From JBCCEJ01 sp039030335 (GTDB lineage: Bacteria > Pseudomonadota > Gammaproteobacteria > HK1): DNA of 15,857 bases. Under the pieces are notes generated by a model, which saw nothing but the letters and a program-made list of their open reading frames with translations, was not told the DNA's origin and made no database searches. Location of the stretch: NCBI GenBank assembly GCA_039030335.1, contig JBCCEJ010000101.1, forward strand, positions 1 to 15,857. Direction: 5' to 3'. This document shows positions 7,988-14,125 of this stretch, in pieces (the stretch's first letter is position 1; each line of letters opens with the position of its first letter). The position numbers and the translations under genes were made by a program.

Positions 7988-9205
7988 ATGTCTACTGAGT
8001 CCACGCTGCCGCCGCCGCTGTCAGGCGTTCGAATTCTGGATTTCTCGCGCATCATCGCCGGCCCACTCTGCACGCAGCAACTGGCAGATATGGGCGCGGA
8101 TGTCATCAAGATCGAGAATCCGGTGGGAGGCGACGACACCCGGCGGCTTTCCGAGCCCGGCGTCGATGGCGTATCGCACTTTTTTCTCGCGTTCAACCGC
8201 AACAAAAAGAGTGTTGCGCTCGATATCCGGCATCCCGATGCGCAGGATGTTCTGCATCGCCTGGCCGCGCAGTCAGATGTGTTGATACAGAACTTCAGGC
8301 CAGGAGTCATGGCGCGGTTCGGACTCGACTACGCGACCATGGCGAAGCGCCACCCCCACCTCATCTACGTATCGATTTCAGCATACGGGACCGACGGACC
8401 GATGTCGGAACGGCCCGGCTTCGATCCGGTCTTGCAGGCGGAATTCGGACTGATGTCGATGACCGGCGAGCCCGACGGGCCACCACTTCGCCATCCGTTG
8501 TCGATCATCGACACGCTGACGGCTCTGCACGCTGTTGGCGCTGTCAGCGCTGCACTCTACGCGCGGGGTGATGGCCGCGAGGGGCAGCACATCGACCTGA
8601 CCTTGATGGACTCGGCGGTCGCGGCACTCGGCAATGCGGGCCTGTACTATCTCTGCTCCGGCAAACAGCCTCCGCGGGCTGGCAATTCGCATATGACCTC
8701 TACGCCAACCACGCTGATGCAGACTAGCGACGGGCCGCTCTACATGGCACTCGGCACCAACAAGCTGTTCGGGCAGTTGTGCCGCGATGTGCTCGACCGT
8801 CCGGATCTCGTCGACCATCCGGACTTCGCGACCGCCGATGCCCGTCTCGCCAACCGGCCGGCACTGTTCGAGATCATGCGCGCCGCGTTTGCCGCGCGAC
8901 CTCGCGCTCATTGGGTGAAAACGATGCGGCACCTGCCGGCTGGCCCGGTACGCGATCTGGCTGGCGCGCTCGGTTCGCCCGAGGTCGCGCATCGCAATAT
9001 GGTCGTAGAGGTGGAGCGCGAGGGTGGCACGCCGATGCGGCTGCTCGGTTCGCCCCTCAAGTTCTCATCGACCAAAGTGCGCGAGCCGTCGCCGCCGCCG
9101 CTGCTCGGCGAGCATACGGATGAGGTGCTGCGTGACATCGCCGGTCTGGAGCCAGGAGAAATTGCCAGACTACGCGAAAGCGGCGTAGCCGGTGCCGCCG
9201 CTTGA
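7988..9205 (+). CDS. CaiB/BaiF (class III) CoA-transferase
   Basis: This is a family III CoA-transferase of 405 residues, the usual length. Such enzymes move CoA between carboxylic acids through an aspartyl-CoA thioester intermediate and fold as interlocked dimers. Visible landmarks are LSGVRILDFSRIIAGPLCTQ near the start (11-30), LADMGADVIKIENP (32-45), the NKKSVALDI and QNFRPGVMARFGLDY segments (72-80, 101-115), PLSIIDTLTALHAVGA (170-185) and GQHIDLTLMDS (199-209). By alignment with the family from memory, Asp175 in the PLSIID segment should be the catalytic aspartate. Substrates cannot be read from the sequence, since formyl-, carnitinyl-, succinyl- and racemase-type members look alike. 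The frame is open upstream to 7823, but the Arg-rich extension looks non-coding, so I start at the ATG at 7988. It is convergent with the CinA-like gene 32 bases away, where I see no hairpin. Confidence 0.9.
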   Translation: MSTESTLPPPLSGVRILDFSRIIAGPLCTQQLADMGADVIKIENPVGGDDTRRLSEPGVDGVSHFFLAFNRNKKSVALDIRHPDAQDVLHRLAAQSDVLIQNFRPGVMARFGLDYATMAKRHPHLIYVSISAYGTDGPMSERPGFDPVLQAEFGLMSMTGEPDGPPLRHPLSIIDTLTALHAVGAVSAALYARGDGREGQHIDLTLMDSAVAALGNAGLYYLCSGKQPPRAGNSHMTSTPTTLMQTSDGPLYMALGTNKLFGQLCRDVLDRPDLVDHPDFATADARLANRPALFEIMRAAFAARPRAHWVKTMRHLPAGPVRDLAGALGSPEVAHRNMVVEVEREGGTPMRLLGSPLKFSSTKVREPSPPPLLGEHTDEVLRDIAGLEPGEIARLRESGVAGAAA

Positions 9206-9237
9206 CCGCCGGTTTCAGACGCACCGCCGCGAATTGT

Positions 9238-9981
9238 TCAAAGCTCGATCAGTTCGCCCCCGACGATCTTGATGAGTTCGTGTAACTCGGTACTGAGCGC
9301 GTCGAGAACCGCTTCATCAGGGCCGCGAACCACGAGGCTGACGGCGTAGCTGCCGTCGTGGACAAACGGGTAGCTGCCGATGTCCACCTGCGGGTGCCGG
9401 TCTTGCAGCGCGCCGAGCGGGCCCGCGATCTGGCTTTCGGTAACACGTGCTGTCACGGTGCGCGAGCGTACCGTATGCCCCTTGCGCAGGGTCGGCAGCA
9501 GCGAATCGAGCATTGCGCGCATCACACCGGGCACGCCAGCCAGTACGGCGACATTCTCGACGCGAAATCCCGCTGGTCCGCGCGGGTGCCGCAGCAATTC
9601 GGCACCTTCCGGTACCCGTGCCATGCGCAGGCGTGCCTCCATAACCTCGGGGGTGGCTTCGCGTTGACGCAGCAGGGCCTCGATCTCAGGGTGCATGTAG
9701 AGCGGCCGTTCCAACGCGGCGGCCACGCAATCGGCCGTGATGTCGTCGTGAGTCGGGCCGATGCCACCGGTCGTGATGACGTAATCGTATTTCTTGCGGC
9801 ACGCGTTCAGCGCCGCCACGATTTCATCTTCCACATCTGGGATGACGCGGGCTTCGCGCACCTGCACGCCGTGCTCATTCAACTGGGTTGCGATGTGCGA
9901 GAGATTCACATCCTGCGTGCGTCCGGACAGTATCTCGTTGCCGATGATCAGAACGCAGGCGGTAACAGAGGTTTCGGCCAT
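9238..9981 (-). CDS. CinA N-domain protein, molybdopterin-binding (MoCF) fold
   Basis: This 247-residue protein belongs to the competence/damage-inducible protein A family (COG1058-type). It has the MoaB/Mog-like fold, with TACVLIIGNEILSGRTQDVN near the start (8-27) and the signature TTGGIGPTHDDITADCV (about 76-92). It lacks the PncC nicotinamide-nucleotide amidase domain found in full CinA (about 400 residues), so the deamidase function should be absent. Full CinA has ADP-ribose pyrophosphatase activity in its N-domain; whether this short form does is unknown. The ATG at 9981 is preceded by the purine-rich GGGGAAA. An ATG 78 bases upstream opens the same frame but precedes the conserved start by too much. 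The closest remembered matches are short alphaproteobacterial proteins. It diverges from cysS across 236 bases. Confidence 0.85.
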   Translation of the reverse strand: MAETSVTACVLIIGNEILSGRTQDVNLSHIATQLNEHGVQVREARVIPDVEDEIVAALNACRKKYDYVITTGGIGPTHDDITADCVAAALERPLYMHPEIEALLRQREATPEVMEARLRMARVPEGAELLRHPRGPAGFRVENVAVLAGVPGVMRAMLDSLLPTLRKGHTVRSRTVTARVTESQIAGPLGALQDRHPQVDIGSYPFVHDGSYAVSLVVRGPDEAVLDALSTELHELIKIVGGELIEL

Positions 9982-10217
9982 GCGTTTCCCCGCAGCCTTG
10001 AATGCCCGAAGGTCTAAGCCTAACGGAAGTGCCGACCTCCGCAAGTACCCCGACGCCACGAGACGCCTGCCACGCCGCTTTCCGACCTCCCGGGTAAGAC
10101 AGCTGCGAACGGCTGGCGGTCGGCGCTGCGCAGACCTTGCACTGCGCTTCGAATCACCCCATCTTCAGCCGGTTAGAACACCCTCAGCATGTTTGCCGGC
10201 AACGGACCGGAGCACCG

Positions 10218-11594
10218 ATGAAACTGCGCCTCTACGACACCTACGCAAGGGAACTCCGCGATTTTGAACCTCTGAAAGCGGGCGAGGTGGGCATGTATGC
10301 ATGTGGGCCGACGGTTTACAACTACGCGCACATCGGCAACCTGCGCACGTACGTGTTCGAGGATGTGCTTCGGCGTGTGCTGGCGTTCAACGGCTACGCG
10401 GTACATCACGTGATGAACATCACCGATGTCGGTCATCTGGTGTCGGATGCTGACAGCGGCGAAGACAAGATGGAGGCGGGGTCGCGGCGCACGGGCAAGA
10501 CCGCCTGGGAGATCGCCGAGCTCTATACCCAGGCTTTCAAGGCGGACGTCGCCGCTCTGAACGTCCTGGAACCACAAGTGTGGTGCCGCGCCACCGATCA
10601 CATCGCCGAGCAAATTGCCGATATCGAGGCGATCGAGGCGAAGGGGCTGACGTACCAGACCTCCGACGGGGTTTACTTCGATACTTCCCAGCAGGAGAGT
10701 TACGGATTTCTCGCTCGCCTCGACAAGAAGGGTCTGCAAGCGGGTGCGCGCGTCGATACCGGTGAAAAGCGCAATCCAACCGACTTTGCTCTGTGGAAGT
10801 TCTCGCCGGCCGACGAGCAGCGGCAGATGGAGTGGGAGAGCCCCTGGGGAGTCGGATTTCCGGGTTGGCACATCGAGTGTTCGGCGATGTCGGCCAAGTA
10901 TCTGGGACCGCTATTCGATATCCATTGCGGCGGCAAGGACCACATACCGGTTCATCACAGCAACGAGATCGCGCAGTCGGAGGCGTGTTACGGCACGCGT
11001 CTCGCTAACTACTGGCTACATGGCTACTTCCTGCAGACTGATTCGGCCAAGATGGCAAAGTCTTCCGGTGAATTTCTGCGTATGCAGACGCTCATCGATC
11101 GTGGCTATGACCCGCTCGCCTACCGCTATCTCTGCCTGACCGCACACTACCGAAGCGACATGAACTTCTCATGGGACAGCCTCGACGGGGCCGCTACGGC
11201 GTTGGACAGATTACGCAACGCGTACCATGGCTGGGGTCAGGCCCACGCTGGTGTTGACCCCGACTTCTACGCGCGGTTCGAAGCGTGCGTGAACGACGAC
11301 CTGAACACTTCCAAAGCCCTGGCAGTGGTGTGGGAATTGGTGCGCTCTGACCTGCCGAAAGCCCGGCGGCGCGCGACCCTTGACGCGTTTGACGTCGTTC
11401 TCGGACTCGAGCTGGCGACGTGGCAGCCTGCTGTCGACTCCGTTCCGGATGAAGTCATGGCGCTGGTGCGAGAACGCGATGCGGCCCGAACTGACAAACG
11501 TTGGGCAGACGCGGATCAGCTGCGGGATGCGGTGGGTCAACTCGGCTACCGTATCGAGGACACGCCCGGGGGATCGGTCGCGCACAAACGCTGA
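10218..11594 (+). CDS. cysS: Cysteinyl-tRNA synthetase
   Basis: This class I aminoacyl-tRNA synthetase charges tRNA-Cys with cysteine in the cytoplasm and is normally essential. The 458-residue length matches the family (about 460). The HIGH-type motif is HIGN (38-41) within CGPTVYNYAHIGN. The KMSKS-type motif is KMAKS (278-282). The zinc ligands expected by alignment with E. coli CysRS are present: Cys29, Cys221 (WHIECS), His246 and Glu250. The stretch after KMAKS, including YDPLAYRYLCLTAHYRS, differs from the common proteobacterial form (KMSKSLGNF followed by a shorter loop) and recalls a different bacterial CysRS clade. The start is fixed by GGAG at 10209-10212, five bases before the ATG. 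The gene stands alone, diverging from the CinA-like gene and converging on dapA. Confidence 0.96.
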   Translation: MKLRLYDTYARELRDFEPLKAGEVGMYACGPTVYNYAHIGNLRTYVFEDVLRRVLAFNGYAVHHVMNITDVGHLVSDADSGEDKMEAGSRRTGKTAWEIAELYTQAFKADVAALNVLEPQVWCRATDHIAEQIADIEAIEAKGLTYQTSDGVYFDTSQQESYGFLARLDKKGLQAGARVDTGEKRNPTDFALWKFSPADEQRQMEWESPWGVGFPGWHIECSAMSAKYLGPLFDIHCGGKDHIPVHHSNEIAQSEACYGTRLANYWLHGYFLQTDSAKMAKSSGEFLRMQTLIDRGYDPLAYRYLCLTAHYRSDMNFSWDSLDGAATALDRLRNAYHGWGQAHAGVDPDFYARFEACVNDDLNTSKALAVVWELVRSDLPKARRRATLDAFDVVLGLELATWQPAVDSVPDEVMALVRERDAARTDKRWADADQLRDAVGQLGYRIEDTPGGSVAHKR

Positions 11595-11615
11595 CCGGCT
11601 GCACGGCAGCCGGTC
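11593..11615. terminator. Perfect 10-bp stem-loop overlapping the cysS stop codon
   Basis: GACCGGCTGC, a three-base ACG spacer and GCAGCCGGTC form a perfect ten-base-pair inverted repeat. The first two bases of the left arm are the last two of the cysS TGA stop. The repeat sits between convergent cysS and dapA and could act from both sides. No T-run follows on either strand, so a classic intrinsic terminator is not shown. A transcript-end stabilising hairpin or a T-less terminator are alternatives. Confidence 0.45.
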
Positions 11616-11649
11616 GCCCGGCAGTTCGAGGGCATCGAGAGCGGCAGAC

Positions 11650-12522
11650 CTAGATGAGGTTCAGCCCGCGCATCGCAGCTTCGATCTCCTGACGTACGCC
11701 GTCGGATAGCGGTACGACCGGTAAGCGGCAGTCGGGCGCGCAAAGGCCGAGCAGCGATGCGGCGTACTTTGCGCCGGCCGGGCTCGGCTCTCGAAACAGC
11801 GCATCATGCAGCGGCAAAAGGCGCTGCTGAATGTCGATCGCCCCGCGGAAGTCGCCGTCGAGGCAGGCGGACTGCATTTGCGAGCACAGGGCTGGAGCCA
11901 CGTTCGCCGTCACGGATATGCAGCCCTGACCGCCGGCTGCGTTGTAAGCGACAGCCGTGGCATCTTCGCCGGACAGCCAGCAGAAATCATCGCCAATGGC
12001 GAGCCGTTCGCGAGCCGGGCGTCCGAGATCGCACGTCGCATCCTTGACGCCGACGATGTGTTCCAGAGCCGCGAGCTTCGCCATCGTCTCCACCGAGATG
12101 TCCACTACCGCGCGCGGCGGGATGTTGTAGACGATGATCGGTAACTCGCTCGCATTGTTGACCGCTTCGAAATGCGCGTACAGACCTGCCTGGCTGGGGC
12201 GGTTGTAATACCCGGCGACATGCAGCGTGGCGTTTGCGCCTACTTTATGTGCATGCCGCGTGTAACCGACCGCTTCTGCCGTGTTGTTCGAACCGGCACC
12301 GGCGATCACCGGCACGCGGCCGTTGGCCTCGGCCACTACGATCTCGACGACGCGGTGGTGCTCCGCTTCGGCGAGCGTTGGTGATTCGCCTGTGGTGCCG
12401 ACAGGCACGAGACCGTGCGTGCCCTGTTCGATATGCCAGCCAACCATCTTGCGTAGCGCCGCCTCGTCGACTTCGTTGTTGGCGAAGGGTGTGACCAGTG
12501 CGACGTAGGATCCTGAAAACAT
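11650..12522 (-). CDS. dapA: 4-hydroxy-tetrahydrodipicolinate synthase (DapA)
   Basis: DapA condenses pyruvate with aspartate semialdehyde, the committed step to diaminopimelate and lysine. The 290-residue protein matches E. coli DapA along its length (MFSGSYVALVTPF start). By alignment the active site is complete: Lys160 in GVKDAT forms the pyruvate Schiff base, with Tyr132 (VYNIPPR), Thr43, Tyr106 and Arg137. The LSGEDATA and GCISVTANVAP segments are typical. The usual Pro before YYNRPSQ is Gly here (AGYYNRPSQ). The GVKDATCDLGRP and EPSPAGAKYA segments resemble alphaproteobacterial DapA from memory. GGAG at 12529-12532 sits six bases before the ATG at 12522 and rules out the ATG at 12534, which would lie upstream of that site. 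The gene has its own promoter and a long leader, described separately. Other members of the DapA superfamily (N-acetylneuraminate lyase and similar) fit less well. Confidence 0.94.
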   Translation of the reverse strand: MFSGSYVALVTPFANNEVDEAALRKMVGWHIEQGTHGLVPVGTTGESPTLAEAEHHRVVEIVVAEANGRVPVIAGAGSNNTAEAVGYTRHAHKVGANATLHVAGYYNRPSQAGLYAHFEAVNNASELPIIVYNIPPRAVVDISVETMAKLAALEHIVGVKDATCDLGRPARERLAIGDDFCWLSGEDATAVAYNAAGGQGCISVTANVAPALCSQMQSACLDGDFRGAIDIQQRLLPLHDALFREPSPAGAKYAASLLGLCAPDCRLPVVPLSDGVRQEIEAAMRGLNLI

Positions 12523-12528
12523 GAAAAA

Positions 12529-12532
12529 CTCC
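12529..12532 (-). promoter_or_regulatory. Ribosome binding site of dapA
   Basis: GGAG on the minus strand, six bases before the ATG at 12522. It decides between that ATG and the in-frame ATG at 12534, which would contain this site inside the coding region. The chosen start also matches the MFSGS/MFTGS beginning of DapA proteins. Confidence 0.7.
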
Positions 12533-12619
12533 ATCTCGGCGAAGACGGCGGCAGCGTGACGACCAGGTGATTTGATGCCCCCGGCTGCGCAAACGGCCGC
12601 CGGGGTTGAGGATGATGAC

Positions 12620-12706
12620 TCAGCCGTGCGTGCGCCCGTCAGGCAGCCCCGGTTGCTTCTGAACCGGTTTGCTGAGGTAGAGGCGAATGCTGCTGCAGCT
12701 GATCAT
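12620..12706 (-). CDS. Possible leaderless 28-codon leader ORF upstream of dapA
   Basis: An ATG at 12706 opens a 28-codon frame (beginning MISCSSIRLY, ending GLPDGRTHG) that stops at 12620. The A of the ATG falls seven bases after the last base of the promoter's GATAAT box. That is where transcription should begin, so the message would start directly at AUG with no ribosome site. The frame spans segments 1 and 2 of the leader stem-loops. It holds two lysine codons (13 and 17) but no run of control codons. I recognise no homologue. It may be a chance frame; the coincidence of start site and ATG is the only positive evidence. Confidence 0.25.
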   Translation of the reverse strand: MISCSSIRLYLSKPVQKQPGLPDGRTHG

Positions 12707-12712
12707 GGCGAA

Positions 12713-12742
12713 ATTATCCGGGCTGCCGGAGGGCCGAGTCAA
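12713..12742 (-). promoter_or_regulatory. Strong sigma-70-type promoter of dapA
   Basis: On the minus strand TTGACT (12742-12737) and GATAAT (12718-12713) are separated by 18 bases. Each box matches the sigma-70 consensus at five of six positions, the best promoter match I found in the window. Transcription would start near 12706, giving dapA its own message separate from the upstream aminotransferase, whose stop is at 12819. An eight-base inverted repeat (12742-12749 with 12791-12798) touches the -35 box and could be part of a control site. Confidence 0.65.
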
Positions 12743-12818
12743 ACCAGGCCTGTCTCGCTTCGCCCTGATCTGGCGCCTGGCCGGTCGGTAGCCTGGTTCA
12801 GAGCGCGCGGGCGCAAGG

Positions 12819-13943
12819 TCAGAGTTTTGCCAGCGCGCCGCTCAGATGATCAACCGTGCGATCGATATTCTCGAGCTTGTCGAGTCCGAACAGGCCGAGT
12901 CGAAATGTACGGAAGTCGGGACCTTCGTCACATTGCAACGGGACGCCCGCGGCGACCTGTAATCCCTGTGCGGCAAACCGCTTACCGCTCTGGATGTCGG
13001 GGTCGTCGGTGTAACTCACGACCACGCCCGGGGCCTGGAAACCGTCAGCGGCAACGCTTGCGAACTGATGTGACTCCAGCACCGCGCGAACCCGCTGACC
13101 CAGCTTGATCTGCGCATCGCGCGCGGCATCAAACCCGAGCGTCTGGGTGTCTGCCATGCCGTTACGAAACGCACGCAGACCGTCGGTTGGCATCGTCGCG
13201 TGATACGCGTGCCCGCCATTTTCATAGGTCCGCATGATGTCGAGCCATTTCTTGAGATCGCAGGCAAAACTGGAACTGGTGGTGTTTTCAATGCGCTCGA
13301 GGGCGTGGTCGGACATCATGACCAGCGCCGCACAGGGAGACGCACTCCAGCCTTTTTGCGGCGCACTCAGCAGGACATCGACACCGACAGCGCGCATATC
13401 GACCCACAGCGCGCCCGACGCGATACAGTCGAGCACGAACAGCCCGCCGTGTTCGTGCACGGCATCGGCTACTTCGCGAAGGTAGTCGTCAGGGAGCAAC
13501 ATGCCGGCGGATGTCTCGACATGCGGCGCGAATACCACTTCCGGACGTTCAGCCCGGATCGCCTGCACGACTTCGCTGAGTGGCGCGGGTGCGAATGGGG
13601 CTTTCGGTCCATCCCCGGTACGGCGCGCTTTGAGCACCTTGGTGTCACGGGCGATGCGCCCTGCGTCCAGAATCTGGCTCCAGCGAAAGCTGAAGTAACC
13701 GTTGCGAATAACGAGGCATTGGGCGTTGTTCGAAAACTGTCTCGCGACAGCTTCCATGCCGTAAGTCCCCCCGCCCGGGACCAGGGCGACACCGCTGGCG
13801 CCATAAACCTGTTTCAGCGTTGCGGAGATGTCGTTCATCACTTCCTGAAACGACTGGGACATATGGTTCAGGGAACGGTCGGTGAACACCACCGAGTACT
13901 CGAGCAGGCCATCGGGGTCGACGTCAGGTCTCAGCGCTGGCAT
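12819..13943 (-). CDS. Class V PLP-dependent aminotransferase (alanine-glyoxylate/serine-pyruvate type)
   Basis: This is a fold-type I, class V aminotransferase of 374 residues, close to the family's usual length. PLP-site landmarks are PGGGTYGMEAVAR (56-68), the HVETSAGML stretch (141-149) as in alanine-glyoxylate and serine-glyoxylate aminotransferases, Asp172 in FVLDCIASG (contacting the pyridine nitrogen) and Lys197 in SAPQKGWS, the expected Schiff-base lysine. The true substrates are uncertain; alanine-glyoxylate, serine-pyruvate or 2-aminoethylphosphonate-type activities are possible for this family. The ATG at 13943 has GGAG eight bases upstream, a good ribosome site. dapA follows downstream on the same strand, but 296 bases away with its own promoter, so joint expression is only partial at most. 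acuI is divergent across 182 bases that contain a 16-base palindrome. Confidence 0.88.
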   Translation of the reverse strand: MPALRPDVDPDGLLEYSVVFTDRSLNHMSQSFQEVMNDISATLKQVYGASGVALVPGGGTYGMEAVARQFSNNAQCLVIRNGYFSFRWSQILDAGRIARDTKVLKARRTGDGPKAPFAPAPLSEVVQAIRAERPEVVFAPHVETSAGMLLPDDYLREVADAVHEHGGLFVLDCIASGALWVDMRAVGVDVLLSAPQKGWSASPCAALVMMSDHALERIENTTSSSFACDLKKWLDIMRTYENGGHAYHATMPTDGLRAFRNGMADTQTLGFDAARDAQIKLGQRVRAVLESHQFASVAADGFQAPGVVVSYTDDPDIQSGKRFAAQGLQVAAGVPLQCDEGPDFRTFRLGLFGLDKLENIDRTVDHLSGALAKL

Positions 13944-13973
13944 GGCGCGTTCTCCACTGCGGACAAGGCTTCG

Positions 13974-14002
13974 ATCATACCGCGAAGCAGATGCGGCGTG
14001 AC
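13974..14002 (-). promoter_or_regulatory. Candidate promoter of the class V aminotransferase gene
   Basis: On the minus strand TATGAT (13979-13974) matches the -10 consensus at five of six positions. It lies 17 bases after GTCACG (14002-13997), a weak -35 with three matches. Transcription would start about 24 bases before the ATG at 13943, leaving room for the GGAG ribosome site. The weak -35 suggests dependence on an activator, or that this is not the true promoter. Confidence 0.35.
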
Positions 14003-14009
14003 GCTCGAT

Positions 14010-14025
14010 CCGCGCGATCGCGCGG
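14010..14025. repeat. Perfect 16-bp palindrome in the aminotransferase/acuI divergent gap
   Basis: CCGCGCGATCGCGCGG reads the same on both strands. It sits just upstream of the candidate -35 of the aminotransferase promoter and about 100 bases before the acuI start, where a dimeric regulator could control both genes. I recognise no regulator family from it. It contains GCGATCGC, which is a common repeat word in some cyanobacteria, but nothing else here suggests that origin. Confidence 0.45.
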
Positions 14026-14125
14026 CGATGAAGTTAAGATGCCTGTTTGACTGGTTCGCTTGACAGACCCCGCACCACACTTGTGCGCTGTCGGCCGGCG
14101 GAAGTTGCAAGAGGAGAGCGTTGAG

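Larger units (their letters stand above)
12523..12706 (-). promoter_or_regulatory. dapA 5' leader with mutually exclusive stem-loops
   Basis: From the start site predicted by the dapA promoter to the dapA ATG there are 184 bases. In transcript order, segment 1 (CCGGTT, 12667-12662) can pair with segment 2 (AACCGG at the start of 12654-12647). Segment 2 (CCGGGG) can instead pair with segment 3 (CCCCGG, 12605-12600). Segment 3 (CCCCGGC, 12605-12599) can pair with segment 4 (GCCGGGG, 12585-12579) across a 13-base loop. This 1:2, 2:3, 3:4 order is the pairing logic of attenuators. No U-run follows stem 3:4, so an intrinsic terminator is not shown. I do not recognise a lysine riboswitch. Complementary GC runs are common in GC-rich DNA, so function is inference. 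Confidence 0.35.

Noticed and set aside
9206..9237. Terminator between the CoA-transferase and CinA-like genes
   Set aside because: I looked for an inverted repeat in this 32-base gap and found only mismatched arms.
9982..10217. Possible promoter or leader regulator (such as a T-box) before cysS
   Set aside because: I see no T-box-like specifier or terminator structure, and no -35/-10 pair better than weak matches. Only the GGAG ribosome site is clear.
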